Below, one piece after another: positions 1 to 4,237 of a stretch of 5,038 nucleotides of DNA (positions within the stretch are counted from its first letter, which is position 1; every line of letters begins with the position of its first letter). Below the pieces are notes generated by a model. It searched no databases, was not told the DNA's origin, and worked only from the letters and a program-made list of their open reading frames with translations. The DNA comes from Alphaproteobacteria bacterium (lineage in GTDB: Bacteria > Pseudomonadota > Alphaproteobacteria > Rs-D84), in NCBI GenBank assembly GCA_024402755.1, contig JAKSTD010000045.1:1-5038 (forward strand), given 5' to 3'. The translations under genes and the position numbers were made by a program.

Positions 1-907
1 CTTCGGTTGTTGTTGTTGTATATGTCGCGGTTTGCGATGTATTGTTGGACGGATAAACACTGCTGATTAATGTAATCGCACCAGATATGTTTGGGTCCCA
101 TACAGCGGTTAATGTTGCATTGTCAGGATATAAGTATGTCACAGATTCACCATTGCCGTAATCCATACTACCTGTTCCAGCCACTGTCCTTACATCCCTG
201 TTACCAGACCATCCTAGAAAACTATACCCCGTCCGTGTGCCGGTCATCGATGTCAAATTAACCTTGTTATCATATGAAATCTTTTGCGCCGCCGGAACAG
301 AACCAGTCAAAGAACCATATAATGCTGTTCCCATACTATCGCTGGTGGCATCTTTATATGTAATCGTATAATCGATTGGTGTCCATGTCGCGGTCAATGT
401 TATATTGTCTGCCACTTTCCATGGATTAATGGGAGCACCCGCACTATATTGTGTTATTGTGGAATCACCAGTGGTTAAAACCTTTGGCGAAGACCATTTA
501 TTAAATGTATATCCCGCCGGTGCAGTAAAACCGTTTGCCGCCAATGTCAAAGATGAATCGTATGTTGCGGTCTGTGATGCGGTGGAACCAGCCGGTGTAT
601 GCGTGGCACTGTTGGCATTAGATGGATTGCTTGCTGTGCCAGCATCATACGAAACCGTAATATTATTTTTCGCAGTCCAATGCGCATACCATGTCGCCTG
701 GGTACCAGATGAGGTAATCTGGGTTTTCGCGGCAGGCAAATAATTACCAGACGAATCGATAACCTGGTTTCCGCTTCCCGCCTTGCCAGTATAAAATCCT
801 TGGAAATTATAACCTGTCATAGCTGGCATGGTTGTTAAGCCAGTAATGGCATTTGTTTCGCTTGTCGCGTTCGCGGTACTGGAATAGATACCTGTTCCAT
901 ATTTACT
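1..907 (-). CDS. Downstream open part of the interrupted surface protein gene, partial
   Basis: This is an uninterrupted 302-codon stretch directly after the TAG, in the same frame, running off the window edge. It begins SKYGTGIYS and holds all three visible InlB/Flg_new-type units, rich in Thr, Ser, Ala, Asn and Gly and free of Cys. No convincing ribosome binding site precedes the first internal ATG codons (827-829 and 818-820 on the minus strand), and it has no signal peptide of its own, so independent translation into an exported protein is not supported. The intact reading frame with no further stops suggests either a recent nonsense mutation or some continued selection, for example by readthrough. 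Confidence 0.5.
2..100 (-). repeat. Long module, copy 2 (WDPNISG.ITL), cut by window edge
   Basis: Residues 361-393 begin WDPNISGAITLIS and match copy 1 (residues 54-90). The window ends in a Thr-run (TTTTT) just before the point that would correspond to the TAG of copy 1, so the equivalent codon cannot be compared here. Confidence 0.6.
98..229 (-). repeat. InlB/Flg_new-type repeat unit 3
   Basis: Residues 318-361: GYSFLGWSGN ... NATLTAVW. This is the closest of the three to the family consensus (GY.F.GW ... TL.A.W). It runs directly into the second copy of the long module. Confidence 0.65.
383..514 (-). repeat. InlB/Flg_new-type repeat unit 2
   Basis: Residues 223-266: GYTFNKWSSP ... NITLTATW. 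The GY.F..W opening and the ITLTA.W closing fit the same family. The middle, with a PINPWKVADN segment, is longer and unlike unit 1, so the units are diverged rather than recent copies. Confidence 0.65.
677..814 (-). repeat. InlB/Flg_new-type repeat unit 1
   Basis: Residues 123-168 of the frame: GYNFQGFYTG ... GNQVIDSSGNYL ... ATWYAHW. The opening GY.F.GFY and the closing A.W follow the Listeria-Bacteroides repeat (Flg_new) pattern. The QVIDSSGN segment is a common insertion in this class of bacterial surface repeats. Confidence 0.65.
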
Positions 908-1180
908 CTACACCTCTGCCCATGCCGCCGCCGTATCCGCAGTGGTTTTGGCAGTTGAATCACCAGAATTTGCAAATCTGTCACTGTTTAATGTAATTTT
1001 TCCAGATATGTTCGCATCCCATTTCGCTTCTAATGAAGACGATGATTCATACGTGTCCAAATACGGATATGTACACGCAGATGCACTGTAACTGTTGTTA
1101 CTATAATTAACATCTGTCGACGCAGATGCTTGACTGACCATGCTCAGGATAATTCCTGAGGTTAAAAATAGTTTTCTCAT
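908..1180 (-). CDS. N-terminal 90-residue fragment of the surface protein, signal peptide to TAG
   Basis: This is the part a ribosome would make if the TAG at 908-910 is obeyed: a 90-residue product with a signal peptide (residues 1-20), a short Ser/Tyr-rich stretch with one Cys at 36, and the first half of a WDANISG.ITLNS module. The start is well supported: GGGAGGAA lies at 1185-1192, with GGAGG six bases before the ATG. On its own the product would lack every complete InlB-type repeat, so a function as a stand-alone small secreted protein looks unlikely. It is best read as the head of the interrupted gene spanning 1-1180. Confidence 0.6.
   Translation of the reverse strand: MRKLFLTSGIILSMVSQASASTDVNYSNNSYSASACTYPYLDTYESSSSLEAKWDANISGKITLNSDRFANSGDSTAKTTADTAAAWAEV
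911..1021 (-). repeat. Long module, copy 1 (WDANISG.ITL)
   Basis: Residues 54-90 begin WDANISGKITLNS and resemble residues 361-393, 307 codons later, at both protein and DNA level; the string CCAGATATGTT is shared on the plus strand. The TAG lies at the end of this module. Confidence 0.6.
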
Positions 1181-1184
1181 AAGG

Positions 1185-1192
1185 TTCCTCCC
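1185..1192 (-). promoter_or_regulatory. Ribosome binding site of the surface protein gene
   Basis: GGGAGGAA on the minus strand, with GGAGG six bases before the ATG. It is close to the ideal Shine-Dalgarno sequence and stronger than the others in the window, suggesting efficient initiation. Confidence 0.7.
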
Positions 1193-1225
1193 GCTATGTT
1201 AAAACTGAACTTTAAATACACCCAT

Positions 1226-1234
1226 ATTATACCA
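1226..1234 (-). promoter_or_regulatory. Extended -10 promoter of the surface protein gene
   Basis: The minus strand reads TGGTATAAT: a perfect TATAAT with the TG one base upstream. The -35 region is only a T-run, consistent with an extended -10 promoter. The predicted start of transcription is near 1219, giving a leader of about 40 bases before the ATG at 1180. Confidence 0.6.
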
Positions 1235-1506
1235 TAAATTCGAATCGAAAAAAAACAAAAAATAATAAGTGCAAAAAAACTTTAAATAAAATTTATCTCC
1301 TTTATTCAATATGTTATAAAAAAGTCAACAAAAAAAACGCAACCAAAACAAAAATTTTTTTCACCATAATTTTATAAAAAATTTCAGCAGTGATATTTGA
1401 CTTTTGATACCATATATGCTTGAAAGCATCTATTCCCAACAAGACAAAATTTTATCAAGACAATTTTGTTGACTTTTTTTGTCGCAGAATATAAACTATG
1501 CTTGCT
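1235..1506. other. A/T-rich spacer without a gene
   Basis: No credible coding sequence on either strand. The stretch 1245-1390 is dominated by A-runs on the plus strand. It holds two small inverted repeats: ATGCTT/AAGCAT at 1416-1429 with a 2-base centre, and ACAAAATT/AATTTTGT at 1444-1451 and 1462-1469. The second could be a weak fold just before the candidate tRNA promoter. The start of the tRNA-Ser 5' partial copy marks its right end. Confidence 0.6.
1469..1495 (+). promoter_or_regulatory. Possible promoter for the tRNA-Ser region
   Basis: TTGACT at 1469-1474 and TATAAA at 1490-1495, with a 15-base spacer that is shorter than ideal. It lies upstream of both the 5' partial copy and the intact tRNA, so a transcript would cover both. 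No better pair was found closer to the tRNA. Confidence 0.35.
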
Positions 1507-1524
1507 TTTGACAGGTTCGTGATA

Positions 1525-1572
1525 AAAAAGTTTTGGATGGTTGAAAGCCGCGGTCGAATGCGACGGTCTTGA
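1525..1572 (+). pseudogene. 5' half copy of tRNA-Ser (leader to anticodon loop)
   Basis: This stretch matches 1645-1691: the A-rich leader and GGATGG acceptor start at an offset of 120, then, after a one-base insertion, 22 identical bases (1551-1572 equal to 1670-1691) covering the D-stem side, the anticodon stem and the TGA anticodon. Similarity stops right after the anticodon. The D-arm entry is altered and no variable arm, T-arm or 3' acceptor strand follows, so this cannot fold into a tRNA. It is either a decayed tandem copy or the scar of integration at the anticodon loop. Confidence 0.7.
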
Positions 1573-1583
1573 CTGCGAAGCGA

Positions 1584-1615
1584 GGTAAGAGCAAAACAAT
1601 GTTTTGCGCATTACC
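1584..1615 (+). other. Long imperfect hairpin between tRNA copy and tRNA-Ser
   Basis: GGTAA (1584-1588) pairs with TTACC (1611-1615), and GCAAAAC (1591-1597) pairs perfectly with GTTTTGC (1601-1607) over a 3-base loop, with small unpaired bulges between the two stems. There is no T-tract after it, so it is not a typical terminator. If the tRNA precursor starts upstream, the hairpin would lie in its 5' leader. Its role is unknown. Confidence 0.5.
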
Positions 1616-1654
1616 AAAACCGCCGGTTTGAAAGACCTGTCGCGAAAAAGTTTC

Positions 1655-1744
1655 GGATGGTTGGCAGAGCGGTCGAATGCGACGGTCTTGAAAACCGCTG
1701 ACGGGGCAACTCGTCCGGGGGTTCGAATCCCTCACCATCCGCCA
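1655..1744 (+). tRNA. tRNA-Ser, anticodon UGA
   Basis: A 90-base class II tRNA. The acceptor stem GGATGGT (1655-1661) pairs fully with ACCATCC (1734-1740); G1741 is the discriminator and CCA (1742-1744) is encoded, so the 3' end does not need to be added. The anticodon loop is CTTGAAA (1687-1693) with TGA at 1689-1691, which reads UCA and other UCN codons. The outermost pair of the anticodon stem is an A.C mismatch (1682/1698). A long variable arm with GACG/CGTC pairing and a T-arm with loop TTCGAAT (1722-1728) complete the serine-type fold. Partial copies lie upstream (5' half) and downstream (3' end), and a strong terminator follows at once. Confidence 0.96.
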
Positions 1745-1751
1745 CCAATGG

Positions 1752-1777
1752 AAAATGTCCCACTTGGGACATTTTTT
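1752..1777. terminator. Terminator after tRNA-Ser, probably bidirectional
   Basis: AAAATGTCCC (1752-1761) pairs perfectly with GGGACATTTT (1766-1775) across the loop ACTT. Six T's (1772-1777) end the plus-strand side and four T's the minus-strand side. Flanking CCAAT (1745-1749) and ATTGG (1778-1782) can extend the pairing. It would end the tRNA transcript on the plus strand and, with a shorter U-tract, the convergent lgt transcript, for which no other terminator is visible. Confidence 0.85.
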
Positions 1778-1907
1778 ATTGGTGTTGGAACGGCGATTTG
1801 GGGTTAGGTCCTGCAACGAAGTTGCCGGGTTCGACAACAAGTAGATTTCACAAATGTTAATGCAGTGTAATCGTTACGGTTGCAACGCAGGCACAAAGTG
1901 CCAAGAT
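1778..1907. other. Segment between the two tRNA-Ser 3' ends
   Basis: No coding sequence is supported. The segment contains two short perfect hairpins, GCAAC-GAA-GTTGC (1813-1825) and GGCAC-AAA-GTGCC (1890-1902), and a T-arm-like string CCGGGTTCGA near 1825-1834. The mix of small stems looks like worn tRNA-type sequence, but it does not fold into a recognisable tRNA. Confidence 0.4.
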
Positions 1908-1926
1908 AATCCCTCACCATCCGCCA
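1908..1926 (+). repeat. 19-bp copy of the tRNA-Ser 3' end (att-like)
   Basis: Bases 1908-1926 are identical to 1726-1744 of the tRNA: the last part of the T-loop, the T-stem 3' strand, the acceptor 3' strand, the discriminator and CCA. The match ends sharply on the left inside the T-loop, and nothing upstream restores a T-arm or anticodon arm. A direct repeat of a tRNA 3' end from the T-loop onward is the usual form of an integration site (attR) of tRNA-targeting integrases, but no integrase is present here. The alternative is the tail of a decayed tandem tRNA copy. Confidence 0.7.
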
Positions 1927-1940
1927 TCTTTCTATAATAA

Positions 1941-2765
1941 TTACAACCTTTTCTTTCTTGTTGCACAATAAAAAATAACGACACCTGCTATCAACATGAT
2001 TCCAGATAACATCTGTCCCATTGTCAATCCCCAACCAGTCAAGAAACCAATCTGGGCATCTGGCTGGCGAAATTGTTCACAAAATATTCTAAAAACCGCG
2101 TAACACACACAAAGCAAGCCACTGACCGCGCCAGGGAATTTGCGCAACCGTGTTTTTGTATATAACAACAACATTATGATAAATAACACAAATCCTTCGA
2201 GTGTTGCTTCGTATAAAGGGCTTGGGTGGCGGGGATATTCTGGTCCACCGACAAAGACAACCCCCAATGGGGATTGTGTAATACGTCCCATTACTTCCAT
2301 GTTTATAAAATTTGCAACACGTCCCAATCCAATTCCAACTGGCGCAACCACCGATAATACATCCAACATCCTGAACGCATTACGCGAAACAGATTTATCG
2401 GGGAATTTATTTTTCCACGCAAATAAAAATGCCGCAATAATTACACCAAGCAGACCACCGTGAAAACTCATTCCCCCATGCCAAATTGCAAATATTTCCA
2501 ACGGATTTTCAATAAAAAATGACAGATTATAAAACAGCACATAACCCAACCGCCCCCCAATAATTACCCCCAACACAATAAATGTCACAAAATCATCCAA
2601 CTGTTTTTTAGTCAGATAAATTTCATCGTTTTTGTTTCGTGTAAAATATCTGAATAAATAAAACCCGATAACAAAACCAGCGATATAAGCCAACGCATAC
2701 CACCGTATCGGCAAACCAAACACAGAAAAAGCGACAGGATCAATTGGATTGATTACAATAGCCAT
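1941..2765 (-). CDS. lgt: Prolipoprotein diacylglyceryl transferase Lgt
   Basis: Inner-membrane enzyme that moves diacylglycerol from phosphatidylglycerol to the lipobox cysteine of prolipoproteins, the first step of lipoprotein maturation. The 274-residue product has normal family length, with several hydrophobic membrane segments. Family motifs appear in order: RWY (21-23), GGRLGYVLFYN (70-80), HGGMSFHGG (96-104, with H102 at the place of the conserved His103 of E. coli), GRVANFIN.E..GR (148-161, with R149 at the place of the essential Arg143), HPSPLYEA (180-187), FRQPD (232-236) and a final GLTMGQ.LS. Two ATGs compete: the one at 2774 directly abuts the AAGGA, whereas the one at 2765 sits nine bases after it and gives MAIVINPIDPV, the usual family start, so 2765 is chosen. 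It is monocistronic here, convergent with tRNA-Ser, and ends in TAA. Confidence 0.97.
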   Translation of the reverse strand: MAIVINPIDPVAFSVFGLPIRWYALAYIAGFVIGFYLFRYFTRNKNDEIYLTKKQLDDFVTFIVLGVIIGGRLGYVLFYNLSFFIENPLEIFAIWHGGMSFHGGLLGVIIAAFLFAWKNKFPDKSVSRNAFRMLDVLSVVAPVGIGLGRVANFINMEVMGRITQSPLGVVFVGGPEYPRHPSPLYEATLEGFVLFIIMLLLYTKTRLRKFPGAVSGLLCVCYAVFRIFCEQFRQPDAQIGFLTGWGLTMGQMLSGIMLIAGVVIFYCATRKKRL

Positions 2766-2774
2766 AATAAACAT

Positions 2775-2779
2775 TCCTT
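2775..2779 (-). promoter_or_regulatory. Ribosome binding site deciding the lgt start
   Basis: AAGGA on the minus strand touches the ATG at 2774, leaving no spacer, and is nine bases from the ATG at 2765. Initiation at 2765 is therefore more plausible. Confidence 0.6.
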
Positions 2780-2788
2780 TTTTAGATT

Positions 2789-2818
2789 ATTTTATTATTA
2801 AACACATATTGTTTTCAA
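2789..2818 (-). promoter_or_regulatory. Probable lgt promoter
   Basis: The minus strand has TTGAAA (2813-2818), an 18-base spacer and TAAAAT (2789-2794), each one mismatch from consensus. It lies between the terminator of the upstream gene and the lgt start. The leader would be very short (predicted start near 2782), just enough to include the AAGGA. Confidence 0.45.
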
Positions 2819-2827
2819 CCAAAAATT

Positions 2828-2849
2828 AAAGCCACCAAATGGTGGCTTT
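2828..2849 (-). terminator. Intrinsic terminator of the coiled-coil gene
   Basis: A perfect stem AAAGCCACC (2828-2836) with GGTGGCTTT (2841-2849) and a 4-base loop, starting six bases after the TAA of the gene at 2856. On the minus strand the stem is followed by TTTAATTTTT, a U-rich tail. It separates this gene from lgt and argues against a shared transcript. Confidence 0.8.
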
Positions 2850-2855
2850 TGTGTT

Positions 2856-3155
2856 TTATTTTATTTTCAAATTAAATCTGGTTACTTCTGTATTAATAAC
2901 CGCTTTCAAATTCGCGACTATTTCTTCACATTTTTTCATACGTTTCATATCTTTTTCGTTCAAATCTTTACCTTTTGCTTGCAAAGTTTTTTGTTGTTTT
3001 TTGCATTCTTTCAATTCATTTTGAACACTGTTTAATTTTTCTGTTAATTCAGAAACCAATGCATATTTTCTACCCTGTACTGTCAATGGTCCCAGACTTT
3101 CTTGATAATATTCTGGTTCCAATGTGCCATAATTTCTGTTGTCGCTAGCTGCCAT
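2856..3155 (-). CDS. Small charged coiled-coil protein, function unknown
   Basis: A 99-residue protein I do not recognise. Residues 1-30 are polar and aromatic with Gly and Pro (NYGTLEPEYYQESLGPL). Residues 33-97 are rich in Lys, Glu, Gln and Leu with a heptad-like pattern (SELTEKLNSVQNELKECKKQ...), which suggests a long helix or coiled coil. Cys residues fall at 51 and 76. There is no signal peptide or membrane segment, so it is probably cytoplasmic. The gene looks real: AGGAG (3161-3165) lies five bases before the ATG, a near-consensus promoter lies upstream, a perfect terminator follows, and the stop is TAA. It diverges from the membrane protein gene at 3325. Basic, Lys-rich character would allow binding to nucleic acid or to another protein, but nothing in the sequence settles this. 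Confidence 0.85.
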   Translation of the reverse strand: MAASDNRNYGTLEPEYYQESLGPLTVQGRKYALVSELTEKLNSVQNELKECKKQQKTLQAKGKDLNEKDMKRMKKCEEIVANLKAVINTEVTRFNLKIK

Positions 3156-3187
3156 GTTTACTCCTTTTTGTTTAACATTACTCGCTT

Positions 3188-3216
3188 AGTATAGTTGACA
3201 ATATTACATTTGTCAA
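3188..3216 (-). promoter_or_regulatory. Promoter of the coiled-coil gene
   Basis: The minus strand has TTGACA (3211-3216, perfect), a 17-base spacer and TATACT (3188-3193, one mismatch). The predicted start is near 3181, about 25 bases before the ATG. It is the best promoter match in the window. Its spacer contains the -35-like TTGACA of the opposite strand. Confidence 0.7.
3195..3216. repeat. Perfect inverted repeat between divergent genes
   Basis: TTGACAA (3195-3201) and TTGTCAA (3210-3216) are exact 7-base arms around an 8-base centre. The arms contain the -35-like elements of both strands. This is either simply two facing -35 boxes or an operator for a dimeric regulator. Confidence 0.6.
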
Positions 3217-3223
3217 GTGTTAT
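3195..3223 (+). promoter_or_regulatory. Possible upstream promoter of the YccA-like operon
   Basis: The plus strand has TTGACA (3195-3200, perfect), a 17-base spacer and TGTTAT (3218-3223, two mismatches). It overlaps the promoter of the divergent gene so closely that both could not be occupied at once. A transcript from here would have a leader of about 95 bases. Confidence 0.4.
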
Positions 3224-3258
3224 TATAAAAAAATATCCAATTTATAATTTTATATCGC

Positions 3259-3287
3259 TTGAATTATTAACTGGTGTATATTATATT
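3259..3287 (+). promoter_or_regulatory. Probable proximal promoter of the YccA-like operon
   Basis: TTGAAT (3259-3264), a 17-base spacer and TATATT (3282-3287). The predicted start near 3294 gives a leader of about 30 bases with AGGAG at 3314-3318. The -10 is better than that of the candidate upstream promoter, so this is the likelier main promoter. Confidence 0.5.
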
Positions 3288-3324
3288 TCAAATAAACAAT
3301 AACTTTTAACAACAGGAGAAAACA

Positions 3325-4023
3325 ATGACAAAAGCTGTTTCAAGAAAAATCGGTGGTGGAATTGAATCTTATCTTAGACGCATATTTGGTTTAATGACGG
3401 GCGCCGTTTTGGTTACTGCGTTGACTACGTTTATTATGCTGATTACCGGGGCATTTACGACTTTGATTAACGGTTCTGGCGGGTTGTCCGTCACATATTA
3501 TATAATTACTTTTGCAGGATTGGGCTTGTCTATATGGGCACAAATGCGCGCTTTTTCGATGAAGCCAACCACAGCGATGCTTTTGTTGTTTTTATATTCA
3601 ATCTTTATGGGTATAGCCATTACACCTATGATTCTGGTATCAAGTGGTTTATCAATAATTATCGCGTTGGTTTTGGCGGCTGTGATGTTTGCCTGCATGG
3701 CGCTTTTTGGATATAAAACAGTTAAAGATTTGTCTTTCTTGGGTGTGTTTTTGTTCTTGGGTTTGATTGGTTTGATATTGGTCGGTATCGTATCTATGTT
3801 TTTCCCGATGGGCGAAACTTTCAGTCAAATCGTGTGCTTGATTGGTGTATTAATTTTTGCTTTGTTTGCCGCGTACGATATGCAAACATTGAAAAATGCG
3901 TATTACACATTAAGCAACGGCGAACAAAAAGATCAACTGGCGGTATTGGGGGCATTGCACATGTATATCTCTTTTGTTGCAATGTTTGAATACCTTTTGG
4001 GATTATTAAACAGTCGTGACTAA
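3325..4023 (+). CDS. YccA/Bax inhibitor-1 family membrane protein
   Basis: A 232-residue inner-membrane protein of the Bax inhibitor-1 (UPF0005, TMBIM) family. Members such as B. subtilis YetJ conduct calcium, and E. coli YccA modulates the FtsH protease. About seven hydrophobic helices can be drawn (roughly 24-46, 56-72, 85-105, 109-129, 137-159, 166-186, 206-228). Family marks are the FMGIAITP segment (94-101) and AAYDMQTLKN (182-191), with the conserved Asp at 185. The final helix reads GALHMYISFVAMFEYLLGLL; where many members have LYLD, this one has YIS (Ser216), so the second Asp of the known di-aspartyl pair is absent. From memory E. coli YccA also has Ser there and a similar C-terminal SRD, so this is a YccA-like subtype. 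AGGAG (3314-3318) lies six bases before the ATG. It is first in a close operon with the ferredoxin 18 bases on. Whether it channels calcium or acts on FtsH is not shown. Confidence 0.92.
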   Translation: MTKAVSRKIGGGIESYLRRIFGLMTGAVLVTALTTFIMLITGAFTTLINGSGGLSVTYYIITFAGLGLSIWAQMRAFSMKPTTAMLLLFLYSIFMGIAITPMILVSSGLSIIIALVLAAVMFACMALFGYKTVKDLSFLGVFLFLGLIGLILVGIVSMFFPMGETFSQIVCLIGVLIFALFAAYDMQTLKNAYYTLSNGEQKDQLAVLGALHMYISFVAMFEYLLGLLNSRD

Positions 4024-4041
4024 TTATAAAAAGGAAACAAA

Positions 4042-4221
4042 ATGGCTTATAAAATAGATAAAAATAAATGTCTTGGATGCCACGCGTGCATGGGGGCATG
4101 TCCTGCAATGGCAATATTCGATAACGAAGATGGCAAATGCCAAATAGATAAAGCAAAATGTATGGGATGCGGCACTTGTGCGGCAATCTGCCCAGCTAGT
4201 GCAATCGAACCAGAACTGTAA
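4042..4221 (+). CDS. Small 2[4Fe-4S] bacterial-type ferredoxin
   Basis: A 59-residue soluble electron carrier with two clusters, the usual size for the clostridial type. The first cluster motif is C10-x2-C13-x2-C16-x3-C20-P and the second is C40-x2-C43-x2-C46-x3-C50-P; an extra Cys lies at 33. Two alpha-beta half-domains are recognisable as the repeated (Y/C)-x-I-D-K-x-K-C pattern at residues 3-10 and 33-40, reflecting the ancient duplication of this fold. No extended loop or C-terminal extension typical of the Alvin type is present. AAGGAA lies just ahead of the ATG. It sits between the YccA-like gene and the glycyl-tRNA synthetase, with gaps of 18 and 16 bases, so it is probably co-transcribed with both. 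Its redox partner is not in the window; low-potential partners such as pyruvate:ferredoxin oxidoreductase, hydrogenase or radical-SAM enzymes are possibilities from the family only. Confidence 0.95.
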   Translation: MAYKIDKNKCLGCHACMGACPAMAIFDNEDGKCQIDKAKCMGCGTCAAICPASAIEPEL

Positions 4222-4237
4222 TCACGGGGGGTTAGTG

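Larger units (their letters stand above)
1..1180 (-). pseudogene. Secreted InlB/Flg_new-repeat surface protein gene, interrupted by in-frame TAG, 5' part only
   Basis: Read on the minus strand, one frame runs from the ATG at 1180 to the window edge (393 codons), broken only by TAG at 908-910 (codon 91). Residues 1-20 are a signal peptide (MRK start, hydrophobic core, cut after ASA), so the product is exported. The rest is Thr/Ser/Asn/Gly-rich beta-type sequence with three units of the pattern GY.F.GW/FY ... A.W (residues 123-168, 223-266, 318-361), typical of the Listeria-Bacteroides/InlB B repeat (Flg_new) family of cell-surface and adhesion proteins. A WD.NISG.ITL module at residue 54 recurs at residue 361. 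No anchor is visible because the 3' end lies outside. The frame and repeat style continue unchanged across the TAG, which points to a point nonsense mutation rather than two genes. Readthrough, TAG recoding or sequencing error are the alternatives. Function in adhesion is inferred from family only. Confidence 0.72.

Noticed and set aside
405..743. Plus-strand 112-codon frame opposite the surface gene
   Set aside because: It is the complement of the repeat-rich coding frame on the minus strand, which has clear domain structure. No ribosome binding site was seen for it.
1..1180. Two separate genes, or a frameshift, instead of a nonsense codon
   Set aside because: The downstream part is in the same frame as the upstream part, with no start signal of its own, so a single substitution is enough.
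1397..1420. TTGACTTTT followed by TATATGCT as a further promoter
   Set aside because: The spacing between the boxes (10 to 12 bases) is too short for a sigma-70 promoter.
1384..1617. Minus-strand 77-codon frame in the spacer
   Set aside because: It covers the A/T-rich spacer and the tRNA copy, has no Shine-Dalgarno sequence and has a non-protein-like composition.
1604..1807. Plus-strand 67-codon frame across the tRNA
   Set aside because: It reads through the tRNA-Ser gene and its terminator, so it is not coding.
1496..1840. Minus-strand 114-codon frame containing MVRDSNPRTSCPVSGFQDRRIRPLCQ-like sequence
   Set aside because: It is the antisense reading of tRNA-Ser and its partial copy, a well-known false protein. 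It has no ribosome binding site and crosses the terminator.
1804..2034. Minus-strand 76-codon frame
   Set aside because: It overlaps the 3' end of lgt in another frame and runs into the tRNA 3' copy. It is a shadow frame.
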